Below are positions 1 through 11,129 of a stretch of DNA of 64,000 nt, one piece after another; position 1 is the stretch's first letter, and each line of letters starts with the position of its first letter. The stretch is taken from NCBI GenBank assembly GCA_029721435.1, contig CM056578.1, forward strand, positions 12,090,313 through 12,154,312, in the 5' to 3' direction. The notes under the pieces were generated by a model. That model worked only from the letters and a program-made list of their open reading frames with translations. It had not been told where the DNA came from and did no database searches. Origin of the DNA: Gymnothorax reevesii. Lineage: Eukaryota; Chordata; Actinopteri; Anguilliformes; Muraenidae. The position numbers and the translations under genes are program-made.

Positions 1-38
1 ATGTGCAGGTGATCCCAAACTTTTGAGCGGTAGTGTAT
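1..38. mobile_element. Right terminus of a Tc1-like element cut by the window edge
   Basis: The first bases end in CAAACTTTTGAGCGGTAGTG followed by TATAT. This closely resembles the terminal inverted repeat end of common fish Tc1/mariner elements, which insert at TA. Only the tip is in the window, so orientation and family are not certain. Confidence 0.5.
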
Positions 39-1176
39 ATTACTTAATTACTTTAGCGTGACAAACTATTAGTAATGAGCCCTCTTTGTGTCCTCAGTTT
101 TCATACTTTCCAAAAGTTTTTAAAGTGCTAAAAGTGGACAGATGCTACTCAGGTGTGTATCATTCTGAGGCAATCATTGCAAAAAAACTTTGAGAACACC
201 AATTCTATTTGAGTATTACAGCACAGAGCAGGCCTGCCCACTTCAGTTCCAGGAGATATGCCACCTAGTACATTTTCATTTCAGCGCTATCAAACCAGGA
301 CTCATTCAACAGAAGAATCTGGCTCGCAAAATTGGGAACGAAATGAAAATTAACAGGATATTAGATCTTCAGGATCAGGGTTGGGCAACCTTTCTCAGAG
401 AGAAGTATGGGGCATTTTGTATTTGCACTCTCCATAGTGTGATCAGTATATAATATTATGTCACAAATAAATGGTGAGAGGTTTGGGTATCTTGAGTCTG
501 TAATCTCCATTTTTATGGTATATAGCTAAAATATTGTGTATGTGTTCTCTGCGGTGAGAGATATAAGGCATTTTGAGTCTTTACTACTGTGGCTCACAGG
601 ACCCTCACAGTCCGATGTGACATTGAGTGATGAGAGAGTTTGCGTTCTCCAGATTGCTGCATACTCCTTAGTACAGTGGGAGTCGCCTGCTCATGTCTCT
701 ATTCCAGGTCATGTCTTATCAGGAACAGCGTAATTCCAGCCACCTGCTCCCCTTCACCGCCGTGGCTGGCAGATGGGACCTATGATGTCATCCTCTCTGA
801 GATCCTCCTCAAAACACTCGGCATGCTGGGAGATTTCACGCACAATGCGCCCCCTCCCTCCAGCCAGGCCACAGGTAACAGGTTTCTTCGCACTGCGTCA
901 GCCTCCCTCTCACGGAGCGTGCTCTAGATTTTACTCTCCACCCCCCACTGCACCCTCACCCATTCACGCATCAAGCACTGCCTTCTTGAGCCACTGATCT
1001 CAGCTCTTCAAATGAAGCAATCTGGTCATGCTGAGGGCTGACAGCAGTCGCTGCATGCGCTTCGTCTCCACACAAAATGGCCCCCGTTGCCGGGGAGACC
1101 ATCACTGCTATTAGGTTACTCAAGAAAGTTCCATATTGTATTTCGTTTCAAAAAAAAAAAACATATATATTTGTGC
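39..1176. other. No gene recognised
   Basis: Only short chance reading frames are present. A somewhat G+C-richer patch at about 730-1000 has overlapping open frames on the plus strand, but none gives a peptide I recognise and no paired splice sites stand out. Confidence 0.4.
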
Positions 1177-2690
1177 ACAGTGGACTCCAAAATTACAGGC
1201 AGCCCTGACTGGCAGTGCACAAATAAACCAAAAAAAAAAAAATGGAAACAAACAGTATAATTATATAGTAATGGAATATACCAACATGTGTGAGATATTT
1301 AATGTTTCAATGGAAACAAGCAATGTCAAAAGAATCATTTAATAAAATAGATTTCAATGCAATCAAGGTTTTATGATTACCGGCACCCTTAATTTAGCAC
1401 TTAGTGCAGCCATCTCTGGCAAGGACAACAGCATGCAGTCTTTTCCTGTAATTTTTGACAAGGTTAAGGCACACTGGACGATTCCTCAAAGCAGATCCTT
1501 TCAAGATCCCTCACATTCTTGTTTTTGTGTTTATTAACTGCCCTCTTCAAGTCAGCCAACAGGTTTGCAATTGGATTGAGGTCAGATGACAGCGATGTCC
1601 ACATCAGAACATTGATTTTGTTGTCACAGAACCATTTCTGTGTGGATCTTGAGGTTTGCTCTGGGTCATTGTCTTGTTGGAAGTCAACCTAAGGCCAAGT
1701 CCCAGCCAGATTGTCAGCCAAAATATCCCAAAACTTGGTGGAATTCATTATGCCATTAATCTTAACCAGTGCCCCTGGACATCTTTAATTAAAACAGCCC
1801 CAATTGATACATAAATGACCTGCCATCATATTTCACAATGGGAATGAGGTGCTTCTCCTTGTATGCATCTCTGTTTCAACACAAACCATGCCGATGCAGT
1901 ATCTGACTGAAAAGTGCAATTTTGTTCTCATCTGACCAAAACACCTAGTTCCAGTCATAATTTAAATGATGTTTCGCTAACTCCAAGCACTTGCTTCTGT
2001 GTCTTCTGATCAGAAAAGGCTTTTTTCTGGCAACCCTTCCAAAGAGCCTGAGGTTGTGTAGGTGGCACCTGACTGTGCTTTTTGAAACCTGATGATCCCA
2101 AGATGCCACTCAACCCTGCAATTCCCTGACAGTGATTCTTGGGGATTTTGCTGTTTCTCTTACCATCCTCCTCAGTATCCTGGGGGGAAAATGCAGTTGT
2201 GTCCTCTACCCTTGTGCTTTTCAACAAATCCATATCTTCTGAATTAATTACCCTGACAATGCTCAGGGCATATTCAATTGTTTGTGAATCTTCTTGCAGC
2301 CACTACCAGATTAATGAAGGATTATGACCATCTGCCTTTTTTGAGCTGACAACTGTTTTGTTTTTATCATGGTGTTGGATGAAAAAGGACCATTTCATGC
2401 ATGTTACCTCTTTTTTACATGATGATGTAAAGGCTCAGTAAAGTTCCTTAACATTTACAAAACTTAAATAAGTGGAATTTAATACTTGGTTTAATTTTGG
2501 TAGATGATATAAACAATATTCTTTAAGGGTACCATTAATTGCGAAATCTTGATTTGCAGGAAATTGATTTTTAATTAAATCAGTCAATGATTTTGGCTGG
2601 TTCATTAATATTGGACAGTGTTTCTCACATGTTGTTATTTACAGTTTCAATATAAATATATTTCTAAGAATTTTTTAAAGTATTGTTTGC
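1177..2690 (-). mobile_element. Degenerate Tc1/mariner-like transposon, transposase relic on minus strand
   Basis: The left end starts CAGTGGACTCCAAAATTACA. Left sequence around 1290-1390 is similar to the reverse complement of about 2525-2660 (for example ACCGGCACCCTT against AATGGTACCCTT), so the terminal inverted repeats are long, roughly 200 bp. A minus-strand frame at 1955-2233 reads like the helix-turn-helix part of a Tc1 transposase: it contains KNHCQGIAGLSG, then SQVPPTQPQALWKGCQKKAFSD and QKQVLGVSETSF. Stops and frameshifts break the rest, so it is dead. The right boundary is approximate. A second fragment of the same family lies at 38690-38985 in the opposite orientation. Confidence 0.75.
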
Positions 2691-3014
2691 GCATTGAAAG
2701 CCGACTGTATTCACTTGTATACACTATCCACCATTGTGTGAGTGTATGTCTATAGCCTAAGAACTTGTGTTCGGGAAACCTGGAGAAATTCCCCCTTTAG
2801 AACATTTTCAACATATTGGTGTTGGTTAACCTCCATTGCGGAAGTCTTAAGTGTTTCGCTTATCTCCCACAACAGCATGTGGCTATAGCTTCAGAATTTT
2901 CAGAGCTTCTCTCCGATTGGTTGAACACAAAACCCTGCTCGAGTGCGCAGACGTTGGTGAGTGAGGGAAGCGAACCACACGAGATGTCTGCATCGGAGGC
3001 TAGGTGGAAGGTTG

Positions 3015-3250
3015 GTTCACAACTAACAAAAATTGGGATTGGGATTCCGACTTGATCTAGAATAAAGCTGGGAAGAACTGTGTCGTAGCCCCCTTGAGCC
3101 AGGCCCTTAACCCCAAAACTACTTTGTGGGCTTTACCCCTGTTTCTCTCAATCTACCCTCACTTGCAACTGTTCTGTCTGGCATTTCTCCCAGGCTGTCC
3201 TTGAAAATAGAAACATGCTCTCAATGGTCAAATAAAGGTTAAAAAAGATA
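3015..3250 (+). repeat. SINE-like dispersed repeat, copy 1
   Basis: This stretch is similar over its whole length to 8330-8592. Shared blocks include GGGATTCCGACTTGATCT / AGGATTCTGACTTGATCT, a GAGC.AGGCCTTAACCCC block, and a 3' end of the type AAATAAAGGTTAAAAA. The layout (tRNA-like head, body, short A-rich tail) suggests a tRNA-derived SINE, but the head is poorly preserved here. Confidence 0.6.
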
Positions 3251-4473
3251 AACTACATCCGCAACAGTTACAGTATAGTACATTGTGCTGGTAAGTGCAC
3301 ACATCCAAGGTAAATTGCTTTGCTCAATTTTCATGCATGATCGGTTTTGTGTTTTTGGACATGTTCTCTGTCGCAGCCATGTAAAGACGTTCTTCGGGGG
3401 GCTAATATCTTTACTTGTGATTCAAACCTGTCAGTGATTGGCAAAGAGCCCGGTCTCTCCAGCGTTTAAGTACTTCCCCTGCCAAACCGACCAAAACGCA
3501 CGCATACATGAATGCAAACAACACACAGCAATTTCACAACGCCCAATGTGTCATGGCACAGTTTAAAAGCATTTTCTCTCAGCAGCTAAATTTTGGGCTG
3601 CGGCAATGAATATGCAATATGGAAGAATGGCAACTGTGAATTTTCAAACGTCTCACTCCTGCAAAGACACAGCGGTTTTGAGGGCTGATCGCAGAACAGT
3701 AACGGAGGGGGATGAAAGATTATGCGGTCACCTTAGCTCGTTTTGAAACTGCCAACGATGACGTCAGGCCCCGAGCTGGGGGAGATGGACTTTGCAGTCC
3801 AAACGTGTGTGTTTTAGACAGGCAGCGAATTAACATGGTAGTTCTGCACCAATTATCTCAGATTTTACAGCCCAATAAAGATGGTTCAGATTATATCAAT
3901 AATGCATTACTGTATTTCTTGAGGCCAAATCTTCGCTTCAGCTCTGCTTTAAGATTGCTTCATCTTGTAGCACTGCGGAGTGAATCATCTAATTGTTGCG
4001 AATCTAATTCTGATCCGCCACTGGCAGTTTGCAGTTGTAATGAATGTAGATGCTTCGCCTGCCTCCAATTCTGCTTGTGAATGGATCACATAGGAAAAGT
4101 AAGTGATAAATGAATAAAATGATGGATGAAGATAACAGTGATGTAATTCGTAAAGAAACTAACCCCTCCCCTTTCTCCACTGAATCCTTCCTGTCTGCTG
4201 ATGTACAAAATTATGTTAACTGATCGAGTCCTGGAAACAGTTCAGTCTTTGTGGTTGGCATTTTTCATAATCAATGAATCACTGCATGAGGCAATTGGCT
4301 AATTGCCCTTTGCTCCATGGAAAAAAAAAAAGAAATAGAAGAAGAAGAAAATGGTTGCGTAACATCAAGAAGCAGTTGTACAGCCAACACGCTGTATGCT
4401 AACGCAGAAGAAAATCAACTGAAGAGATGGAAAAATACAAGGCAGACAGAGGAATAAAAAAAATTCTGAAGAA

Positions 4474-4506
<33 letters not shown>

Positions 4507-4752
4507 TTCTCAAAATCACTATCAACAAGCTCAATATCTACGTTTTATTCTTATTCACAAAAAAATAAAAACACACAAACAAAAACCAACACATACGACA
4601 TGAATACTAACAAAAAAACAGACAATTATTGCACTTATTATATATCGCTTTAGATAGAAGCTTCTGGTCATTAAATGTAATGACACTTGCAAGTACACTA
4701 ACATTAACACTCACACACACACATACACGCCTGCAACTGTGCGAGCACACAC
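3251..4752. other. No gene recognised; contains a CT microsatellite
   Basis: Open frames such as 3712-4080 (122 codons) have no family resemblance I can name and no splice context. A CT-rich simple repeat is at about 4477-4512, followed by an A-rich stretch to 4620 and a short CA run near 4711. Confidence 0.4.
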
Positions 4753-5719
4753 AGATGGGCGATTCCACACTAGAAATAGATTTTTTGTAGAAAATTGAAA
4801 ATCGAGTAACTTGTTGTTTGCTTGTTAGTTACTATGATACCCAGGCCTCAAGGACCAAATGATGTTTTTCTGAAAATTGGAGGAGAACATGTTTTTTTGT
4901 TAATTTAACAAAAAGACTTGACTTTTTCACGAATTCTGATAATAGTGTGAAGTGCAAACTTTTCTTCTAATTGTTCTAATTGTTTCACTTTCACAGAATC
5001 TTTATTGTAAGTAGTCAATGGAGTAGGTTGAATTTTAATCTCATGCATAATTCCAATCAGCGAACTCTAGTCGGAGGGTTAGGGTAGGCAACGTACGCCA
5101 CACAGGATGACAAAAGTTTTATGTATTTCCATATTTAATCAACAAGAATCTTCATACTCCATATTCTCTGTCTTTGAGCAGTGGTGCATCTATTTCCAGG
5201 GAGAATCTGATTATTCATTAATGTATTGATTAGTTGTTAGAACTTGTCCCGTACGCCACGCATGTTGCGTACGACTGCCATTTCCTTCCTTTTCACGGGG
5301 TTTTAGTTAAACTGACATGAATGATTTCAAGTAAAAAAAAAGAGGTCACTTTCTTAATTGATCAATTAGTGTCAAACAATACAGGGCACTAGATCTGTTG
5401 GAAATTTCCAGAAGGAATTCACACTCCTCTAGCAAACAGGAGGTGGCTTCAGACTGAAGAAGGTCCTTGTTTTATCCAGAGTGACAGATACTGACGGAAG
5501 GTAAGTTCTTTAGTTCAAAGTGTGTAAAGCCTCTACGCAAGTAAAACATCCAAGAATGTACAATACCCCCCACCGGATCACCTATTTCAGGGTGGAAACG
5601 CGTGGAGACCCAGTGTGTTAGCCCAGTGTACATTCCCAGTGTAACCAGAGTTTCCCGTGAACCCCATTTAGTTCATGGCTGGGAGGGTGAGATTTAGGAA
5701 CGATGAAAAAACACATTTA

Positions 5720-6005
5720 TAAACTAGAAAAGCACTCAGACAGCGCAGAACCTCCGCCAGGGGGCAGCAAAGCCAAAAGCACAGCGATTGGAACTCCGGC
5801 CCATTGGAAAGAATTGAAATCTTGATATCTCAGCAGTACTTTGGCCTAGATATGCCAAAATTTAATCACCACTTCCTTGAGTTAATACCCACCTACCCTG
5901 AAAATTTCGTAAAAATCCGGCCGTAGATTTTTGAGTTATGTTGTACACAAACAAACCAACAAACAAAGGGCACAGAAAACATATACCTCCTCGGCAGAGG
6001 TTAAC
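5720..6005 (+). repeat. 3' part of a dispersed repeat with a terminal hairpin
   Basis: The stretch runs from CCTCCGCCAGGGGGC through GTAAAAATCCGGCCGTAG and ends in ACATATACCTCCTCGGCAGA then GGTTAACT, where ACCTC and GAGGT can pair. I associate this ending with widespread marine-animal interspersed repeats, perhaps RTE-type LINE tails, but the class is inferred. The 36061-36610 repeat ends in the same style. Confidence 0.5.
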
Positions 6006-6379
6006 TAAAACACACACACACACACTCAAATACTTCATTTAGCTTTTGAATATTAATTATTTTTTTATATTTTAATAACACTCAACCCCTGAAATGTATT
6101 CAAACAGTCCTAGTCCTAGATAAATCTTTCTGAACTTGATCAAATTAATTTTGATTCACATTTAGGTTAGTTACAAGTTGAGTAGGAGACTTATCCTACC
6201 CCTAGACTGCAAAAAATAAAGCAGAGCCAGTCAGTTATTTAATGACGACAGGTACAGGAAGAGTAAGTGTGTCCTGTACGCCACAGGCCTGTGTATCATG
6301 CAAAAATAAATATTTTATTTTGTCCCACAATAGTGAGAACTGTTTGAAAACACTTTTTTGTATGAATCAAACTACATAC

Positions 6380-7502
6380 TGTCATGGTTATGGTTTTTGG
6401 TCATGTTTATGTTCAACTTCAGTGTTCATGATTTTGTCTTTTATTTATTCTTTTTGGTTATTGTAATTCTCAGGTTTTCAGTTCATTCCATTTCTCAGTT
6501 CCATTGCACTTGTCTCCCCTGTCTTGTGATCTAGTTGGTTCAGTCCGTCTTCCCGGTTTGCGTGTTCACTTACTTCGGGTGATTTAAATGAATTCTGGTG
6601 TTCAATATATTCCTTCAATATATTCCTTGCCGGTCTAATTACTAACAAAATTAACATTTGTATTTTGTTTCATAGTCTACTAACACAACTAATCCACGTA
6701 TATAGACTACTAACTTACTAACGAGCACTCTAGTTAAATCTGTAAAGTTGCACCGCTACTAATTAATACTAATTCCCTCTCAGCAATCGCCCTGTTCTAG
6801 TTTCCGCCTCTTGCTCAGCTGTACCGGTCTCCCCCTGCGTTTCTGTGAGATCTCTCCCACATGCTTAATTACTTTCCTGCACTCATTATCTGTGCACTTA
6901 GAACTCCCTGACCGGAGCTGTTTAAATGTCATAGGCTGTCTGTGTGATTCCTGTCCAAGTCTTGGCTTTTGCCAGTTTTCCTGTTTGGGGTTTCCCTCAC
7001 GTGATTCTCCCGTCGTAATTAGTCTGATCCAGCTCACCTGTCCCCCGTATAGCATGTGACTTCCCTCCCGTCAATTTAAGCAGTCTTTTCACAACCGGCT
7101 CCTTGTCAGAATGTTGATCAATATTTCTTTGTGCAGAGTGCCATGTATGCCATTCAGTATTGTTTTTTTGGTTTGTCCGACTTTGATTCTTGCCATTGCC
7201 CTTCTTGTATTTTGCCTTTTTGGATTTTGACCCATTTTGGTATGACCACGATTTCTGTGTTTGGATGCCCTGTGTATGAACCTTAGCTTTGTTCATCGAC
7301 TACGACTTTTCGCCTACCGTTTATGTACCTCTGCTCATCTGTCTTCCTGGTTCTGACCCCTGTCTGTCTAGTCGACACTGTTTTTGGATTTTGTATTGTG
7401 GCTTGGCAATTCTTGTTTTTTGGATTCGACTCGGACCTCATTAAAGCCATACGTTTTTTGGATTTCCCTCTCTTGCGTGTGGTTCCTGAACGCACCGTCA
7501 CA
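6380..7502 (+). mobile_element. Solo LTR of an LTR retrotransposon (Gypsy-like by inference)
   Basis: The 1123-bp block begins TGTCATGGTTATGG and ends GAACGCACCGTCACA, giving the TG...CA ends of an LTR. It is flanked on both sides by the perfect 5-bp duplication CATAC (6375-6379 and 7503-7507). ATTAAAGCC, a plausible polyadenylation signal region, lies at about 7440. No internal gag or pol sequence accompanies it, so LTR-LTR recombination probably left this solo copy. The open frames inside, on both strands, are chance frames in the LTR. The ending resembles that of the fragment at 53480-53657. Confidence 0.8.
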
Positions 7503-7622
7503 CATACAGCTGGTTGCATTACCAAAAAATACTGATTTTTTTTTTTTTGGGAATTTTTTCTTGCGTCCCGTACGCCATGTGGCTTTAATTTTCAAGATGT
7601 TATTTCTTAAGAGGAATTGTTG

Positions 7623-7909
7623 GTCACACTTGATAATAAGGGGACATGAATCATGTAGTTATCATGCATTACTTCATGCATGATTCACTCATGAGTTCAT
7701 AATGATTCTTGCATGATTTAATACATAAATTCATCGTGACTAATCATGAGTTATAATGAATTCATGCTCACTCGTGTCTGAATTCATGCAATGACATATC
7801 AACTAAGGCATTACTTACTGTAATGAATTCATATGATGAACTCATTAGTAAATCATGCATGAAATAATGCATAATAATTACATGATTAATGTCCCTTTAT
7901 TATAAAGTC
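7623..7909. mobile_element. Non-autonomous DNA element (MITE) rich in ATGAATTCATG words
   Basis: Inverted ends: CTTGATAATAAGGGGACAT on the left and, reversed, CTTTATAATAAAGGGACAT on the right. The flanks carry AATTGTTG (7615-7622) and AATTGTTT (7910-7917), a 7-of-8 target duplication that fits the hAT superfamily. The interior consists of many overlapping ATGATT, GAATTCAT and GCATGA words. There is no coding capacity. Confidence 0.7.
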
Positions 7910-8261
7910 AATTGTTTGACTTGTACCCATGTGCTGTTAGTTGCTTGAAGGCTCTCTTTGTTTTTTTAAGTATGGCAAGGATAGTTTTCCACTGACCAAC
8001 TCACAGACTTTTTGAGCTGAAATAATTCCTGAAAAAAATCTTGAATTTTCTGTGTCCCGTACGCCACGCAGGTTTTTTCATAATATCCTCTCTGTAGTTG
8101 ACATTTAATGGAAATTACCCTTGGCGGAGTAACAGTCAAAGGGCCCGACATTACTGTGGGGTACAATAATACTGCCAAGTTGAGTGCTTACTAAGCAGGG
8201 TCCAAAAACATTTGTAAATGTCCCATACGCCACACGTGGAATTGCACACATAACGCACACT

Positions 8262-8592
8262 AAGTGGTGTGTGTAGCGCTTGTGTTGGGCAACAGGACTG
8301 CCTGGAGGTAGATTGCTTTAATGGTAAGTGATAGTCACTGAAAAGCTGCTGGTTCAAGTTGTGGTGGGAATTAGGATTCTGACTTGATCTGGAGAGATTA
8401 AGTGGAGAAGATCTCTGCCATTAGGCCGTTGAGCAAGGCCTTAACCCCTAAAATTTCTCCAGGGGCTCAAACCTTGTTTCTCTCCATTCCCTCTCACATG
8501 TAACTGTTATCTGGGATTTCTCTTAGGGCGTCCTTAAAAAAGAGAGACATGTTCTCGATGGAACTTTCCCTGGTTACATAAAGATTAAAATA
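8262..8592 (+). repeat. SINE-like dispersed repeat, copy 2 with tRNA-like head
   Basis: This is the longer copy of the 3015-3250 repeat. The head includes TAATGGTAAGTG and GCTGGTTCAAGTTGTGG, which resemble RNA polymerase III A and B boxes of a tRNA-derived SINE. The body has GAGCAAGGCCTTAACCCC and the 3' end is ACATAAAGATTAAAAT. Orientation is plus. Confidence 0.65.
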
Positions 8593-9468
8593 CACACATC
8601 ACACCCCTAGTGGCCTTTCCTGCCCCTTTGAACCCCATAATTGAGAGATTTAACCCATTGTGCAGACAGAGAAAGCATTACTACTCCGATACAGCCTCTG
8701 AAAGCCAAGAGGGCCCAGCCGAGCTGGCGGAGGGAGCGTATCCTCACAGAAACTTTCTAATCTCATTACATGCTTCTGTGAAACAGGGAGAGCAGCAGCA
8801 AACAAACTGCGGAAAAGTGATGACACTAAACATTTGCGCATACAGAAGGCCCACTGGGGTTTTGAAGGCCCATTGGTTGCAGTGTGTGGAATGTGTTATC
8901 TGAGGTGAGCAGGGTTATAATCAACCCCAGGCAAACCTCGCTGCAGGAATGTGTTCGCTTGTGAAACAAATCTATAGTTTTGCACAAGAGCAAGTGTTCT
9001 GCAATCATAGCTGCATCTGCGCATCGTACAAGATCGCATCTTTTGTAATTTTAACGTACTATAACCCTTTAAAACCCACCATTTTTAAATTTTGCCAATT
9101 TTTATGATCCCATATAAACAAGCTTATAGCAGACAAGCTGTGAGGCCAAAGTGTGTGTATGAGGCCGGATTTTAAAGGTAACATTATCTTGTTTCTGGAA
9201 ATATTTTTGGAAATATATTTCAGCCATGTATGGTTCTTGTTTTGAATAATAACTACTAAGCCATGCTCAGTAGCTTTGAGAATCACCACATATCTCTCAT
9301 ATTATGCCAGCGTCATATGTGCGATCATTCAACACAGAAAGACAATTTCTTGACACTATTTTTCTTCGTAAAATCAACAGATTTATTGAATGCAAGTCCA
9401 ATCAATCAATTGCTGCCTGCCCATACTTTAGCCTGGTTTTGCAATGTAAATGGTGCATTGCCTTAGAA
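8593..9468. other. No gene recognised
   Basis: Only short overlapping frames on both strands (for example 8610-8903) with no recognised product. It probably belongs to the intron downstream of the receptor exon. Confidence 0.4.
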
Positions 9469-9672
9469 CCGGGGTCACAAACTCCGTTCCTAGAGGGCTA
9501 CCATCCTGCTCTACCTGCTATTCAGCACACCTGATTCAACTAATTAGCAACTTAACAGTATCACGAGCTGGGCAATTGACTGACTAATTAGTTGAATCAG
9601 GTGTGCTGAATAGGAGGTACAGCAGAAACCTACAGGATGGTAGCCCTCCAGGAACGGAGTTGGTGACCCCTG
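9469..9672. mobile_element. hAT-type MITE, 204 bp, with perfect 8-bp target duplication
   Basis: The element is almost a palindrome: TTCAGCACACCTGATTCAAC followed by TAATTAG on the left is repeated inverted on the right, and the ends read CCGGGGTCAC and GTGACCCCTG. It is flanked on both sides by CCTTAGAA (9461-9468 and 9673-9680). An 8-bp duplication plus a CAGGGGT-like end is characteristic of non-autonomous hAT elements in fish. It lies about 240 bp from the receptor exon, in the intron downstream of it. Confidence 0.85.
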
Positions 9673-9909
9673 CCTTAGAATTAGGTCAAGCAGTGTGCCG
9701 TAAATCCAGTGACTTCCATCAGGCCCACTCACCTTGCACCCCCCTGAAGTCAATGTCACATTCCGTAATTTGCTGGGAAAAATGCCATTTTATGTTGACT
9801 AGGCTACTTAAAACATCTTTTTTTACCAGGAATATTACGTTATTAACCAGCAAACACTTATAACAATTAGCAATCATGAGAAAAGATGGTGGATGGACAG
9901 AGACTTTAC

Positions 9910-10130
9910 CTTAATCCATACAGCACAGTGCCGTCCGGGTGCAGTCGAATCATCCGGTTTTTCACCGTTACGCCATGCACAAAGGACTTTTTGTCATTTA
10001 GGAAGTATGTGTCCGGTACCCATAGCTGGTCGGCCACTCGGTTATCCAAGGTGAGGTTGAGGGGAATCTCTGAATAGGACAGCCGTTTGTCTCGCCAAGC
10101 TTGCTGGAAATACATCGTCAACGTATAGTC
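9910..10130 (-). CDS. gabrb2: GABA-A receptor beta subunit, internal exon (221 bp), beta2-like
   Basis: This exon encodes part of the extracellular domain of a GABA-gated chloride channel subunit (Cys-loop family). Read on the minus strand, the acceptor is a pyrimidine-rich tract ending TTTTTCAG at 10131, and the donor is TTAAG|GTAAAG at 9910/9909. The 221-bp length equals the conserved exon 4 of vertebrate beta subunits. The open frame gives 73 codons plus two bases and begins [19 protein letters not shown]. Features seen: the YFQQAW segment (binding loop D), an NLT glycosylation site, [15 protein letters not shown] (loop A) and, at the end, GTVLYGLR (loop E). From family knowledge, [10 protein letters not shown] fits beta2 better than beta1 (SWKDKRLSY) or beta3 (YWRDKRLAY), so the paralogue call is probable, not certain. 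The next exon downstream (83 bp, Cys-loop) and the 68-bp exon upstream were not found by eye. The exon looks intact. Confidence 0.95.
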
Positions 10131-11129
10131 CTGAAAAAGGGAGAGAGCGAGAGAGAGGGAGAGACAGTGAGAGAGACTGTAGGAAACAGGCAGCTGGGAC
10201 GAGGGATGCGTTATCAAGTCATAAAAAAGCCATCCTCCCAGGTATTTTCCCAAGCTTTTCGACCCTTTCACTTTTGAACTGCCTTCAGCTTTCACTGGGA
10301 AATGACGGAGGGCTTAACTGGGGGAACGAGCGATAAACGGTAAAAAGAGAGTAGAGGAATGGAGCAAACATCCTTTAGGTTGCATTAACGTCAGAGCAGC
10401 ACACTGAATCAGCTCTCAACCTTTACCTTCGACAATGGCAAAATAATCCCTGACAGAATAACACAGTGCAGTAAAATTACATTTTTGTTCTGTATTTTGG
10501 TTGGAAGAACTTTTAAAATAGCTCACGCAAACAGACATAACATAAGTAGAGCAGCTATTGTGCAATAGATCCCTGTGTTATGGTCCTCTTGAACTTTTTT
10601 TTGTACTCAGGACTTGAGTTGCTTGGCAACAGTCAACTTTTTGCTAGTTAAAACAGGTAATTGCACAGCTAACTCAGTCACCCAGTTCTTTGGGTCTGAA
10701 TTGGTTGCAGATATTCAAGTTAAAAACAAAATACAGCGAACTCTCAGTACAGTGCAGCCAATTATTATCGACCCTCTCTCAGGTAATGCATCAAGCATTC
10801 TGTGCACTGTCATATGTAAAAGCTGTCACATGCAGGCATAAATTAAGATGTCAGCTTACATCAAATAACACAAAACTATCAGATGCTTATCAGTAATAAG
10901 TATGATGGCGTAGCTTATGTCTGACCCATGTTAGGTAAAGTAGAGAGTCTGTGATCCCTGAAAAAGAAACGTTAATTTATAAATATAATTTCCTTCCTCT
11001 CCACATATATGCAAAACTACAGTAGTTCAAGCAGGAAACTCAAGACAGAGTTTACATCAGTTCCCAGCAGCTGACTGAAACTGGCTACCTCTGCATGAGC
11101 CAAAAAGCACCAATGAGGCAGCAATAACA
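10131..11129. other. Intron of the receptor gene; GA-rich stretch next to the acceptor
   Basis: A purine-rich run at about 10137-10178 (CT-rich on the coding strand) directly extends the polypyrimidine tract of the exon acceptor. Beyond it, to about 11130, I see no gene or clear repeat. Confidence 0.5.

Larger units (their letters stand above)
4753..8243. mobile_element. Probable large non-autonomous DNA transposon with a recurring CGTACGCCAC motif
   Basis: The motif GTCCCGTACGCCAC or a close variant appears at about 5090, 5254, 6274, 7567, 8056 and 8221, always on the plus strand. The outer flanks contain GGGCGATTCCACA (4757) and, inverted, TGTGCAATTCCAC (reverse complement near 8229-8243), which could be worn terminal inverted repeats. 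No transposase was seen. Other elements are nested inside: a dispersed repeat tail (about 5720-6005), an LTR (6380-7502) and a MITE (7623-7909). The limits are tentative and the class is unknown. Confidence 0.4.

Noticed and set aside
773..997. G+C-richer open frames as an exon
   Set aside because: No recognised peptide and no paired acceptor and donor.
6780..7595. Several 70-99-codon frames on both strands as possible genes
   Set aside because: They lie within or across the solo LTR borders and have no domains.
5085..8235. The repeated CGTACGCCAC motif as a CRISPR-like array
   Set aside because: Spacing varies from about 160 to 1300 bp, the repeat is only about 14 bp, and the setting is vertebrate DNA.
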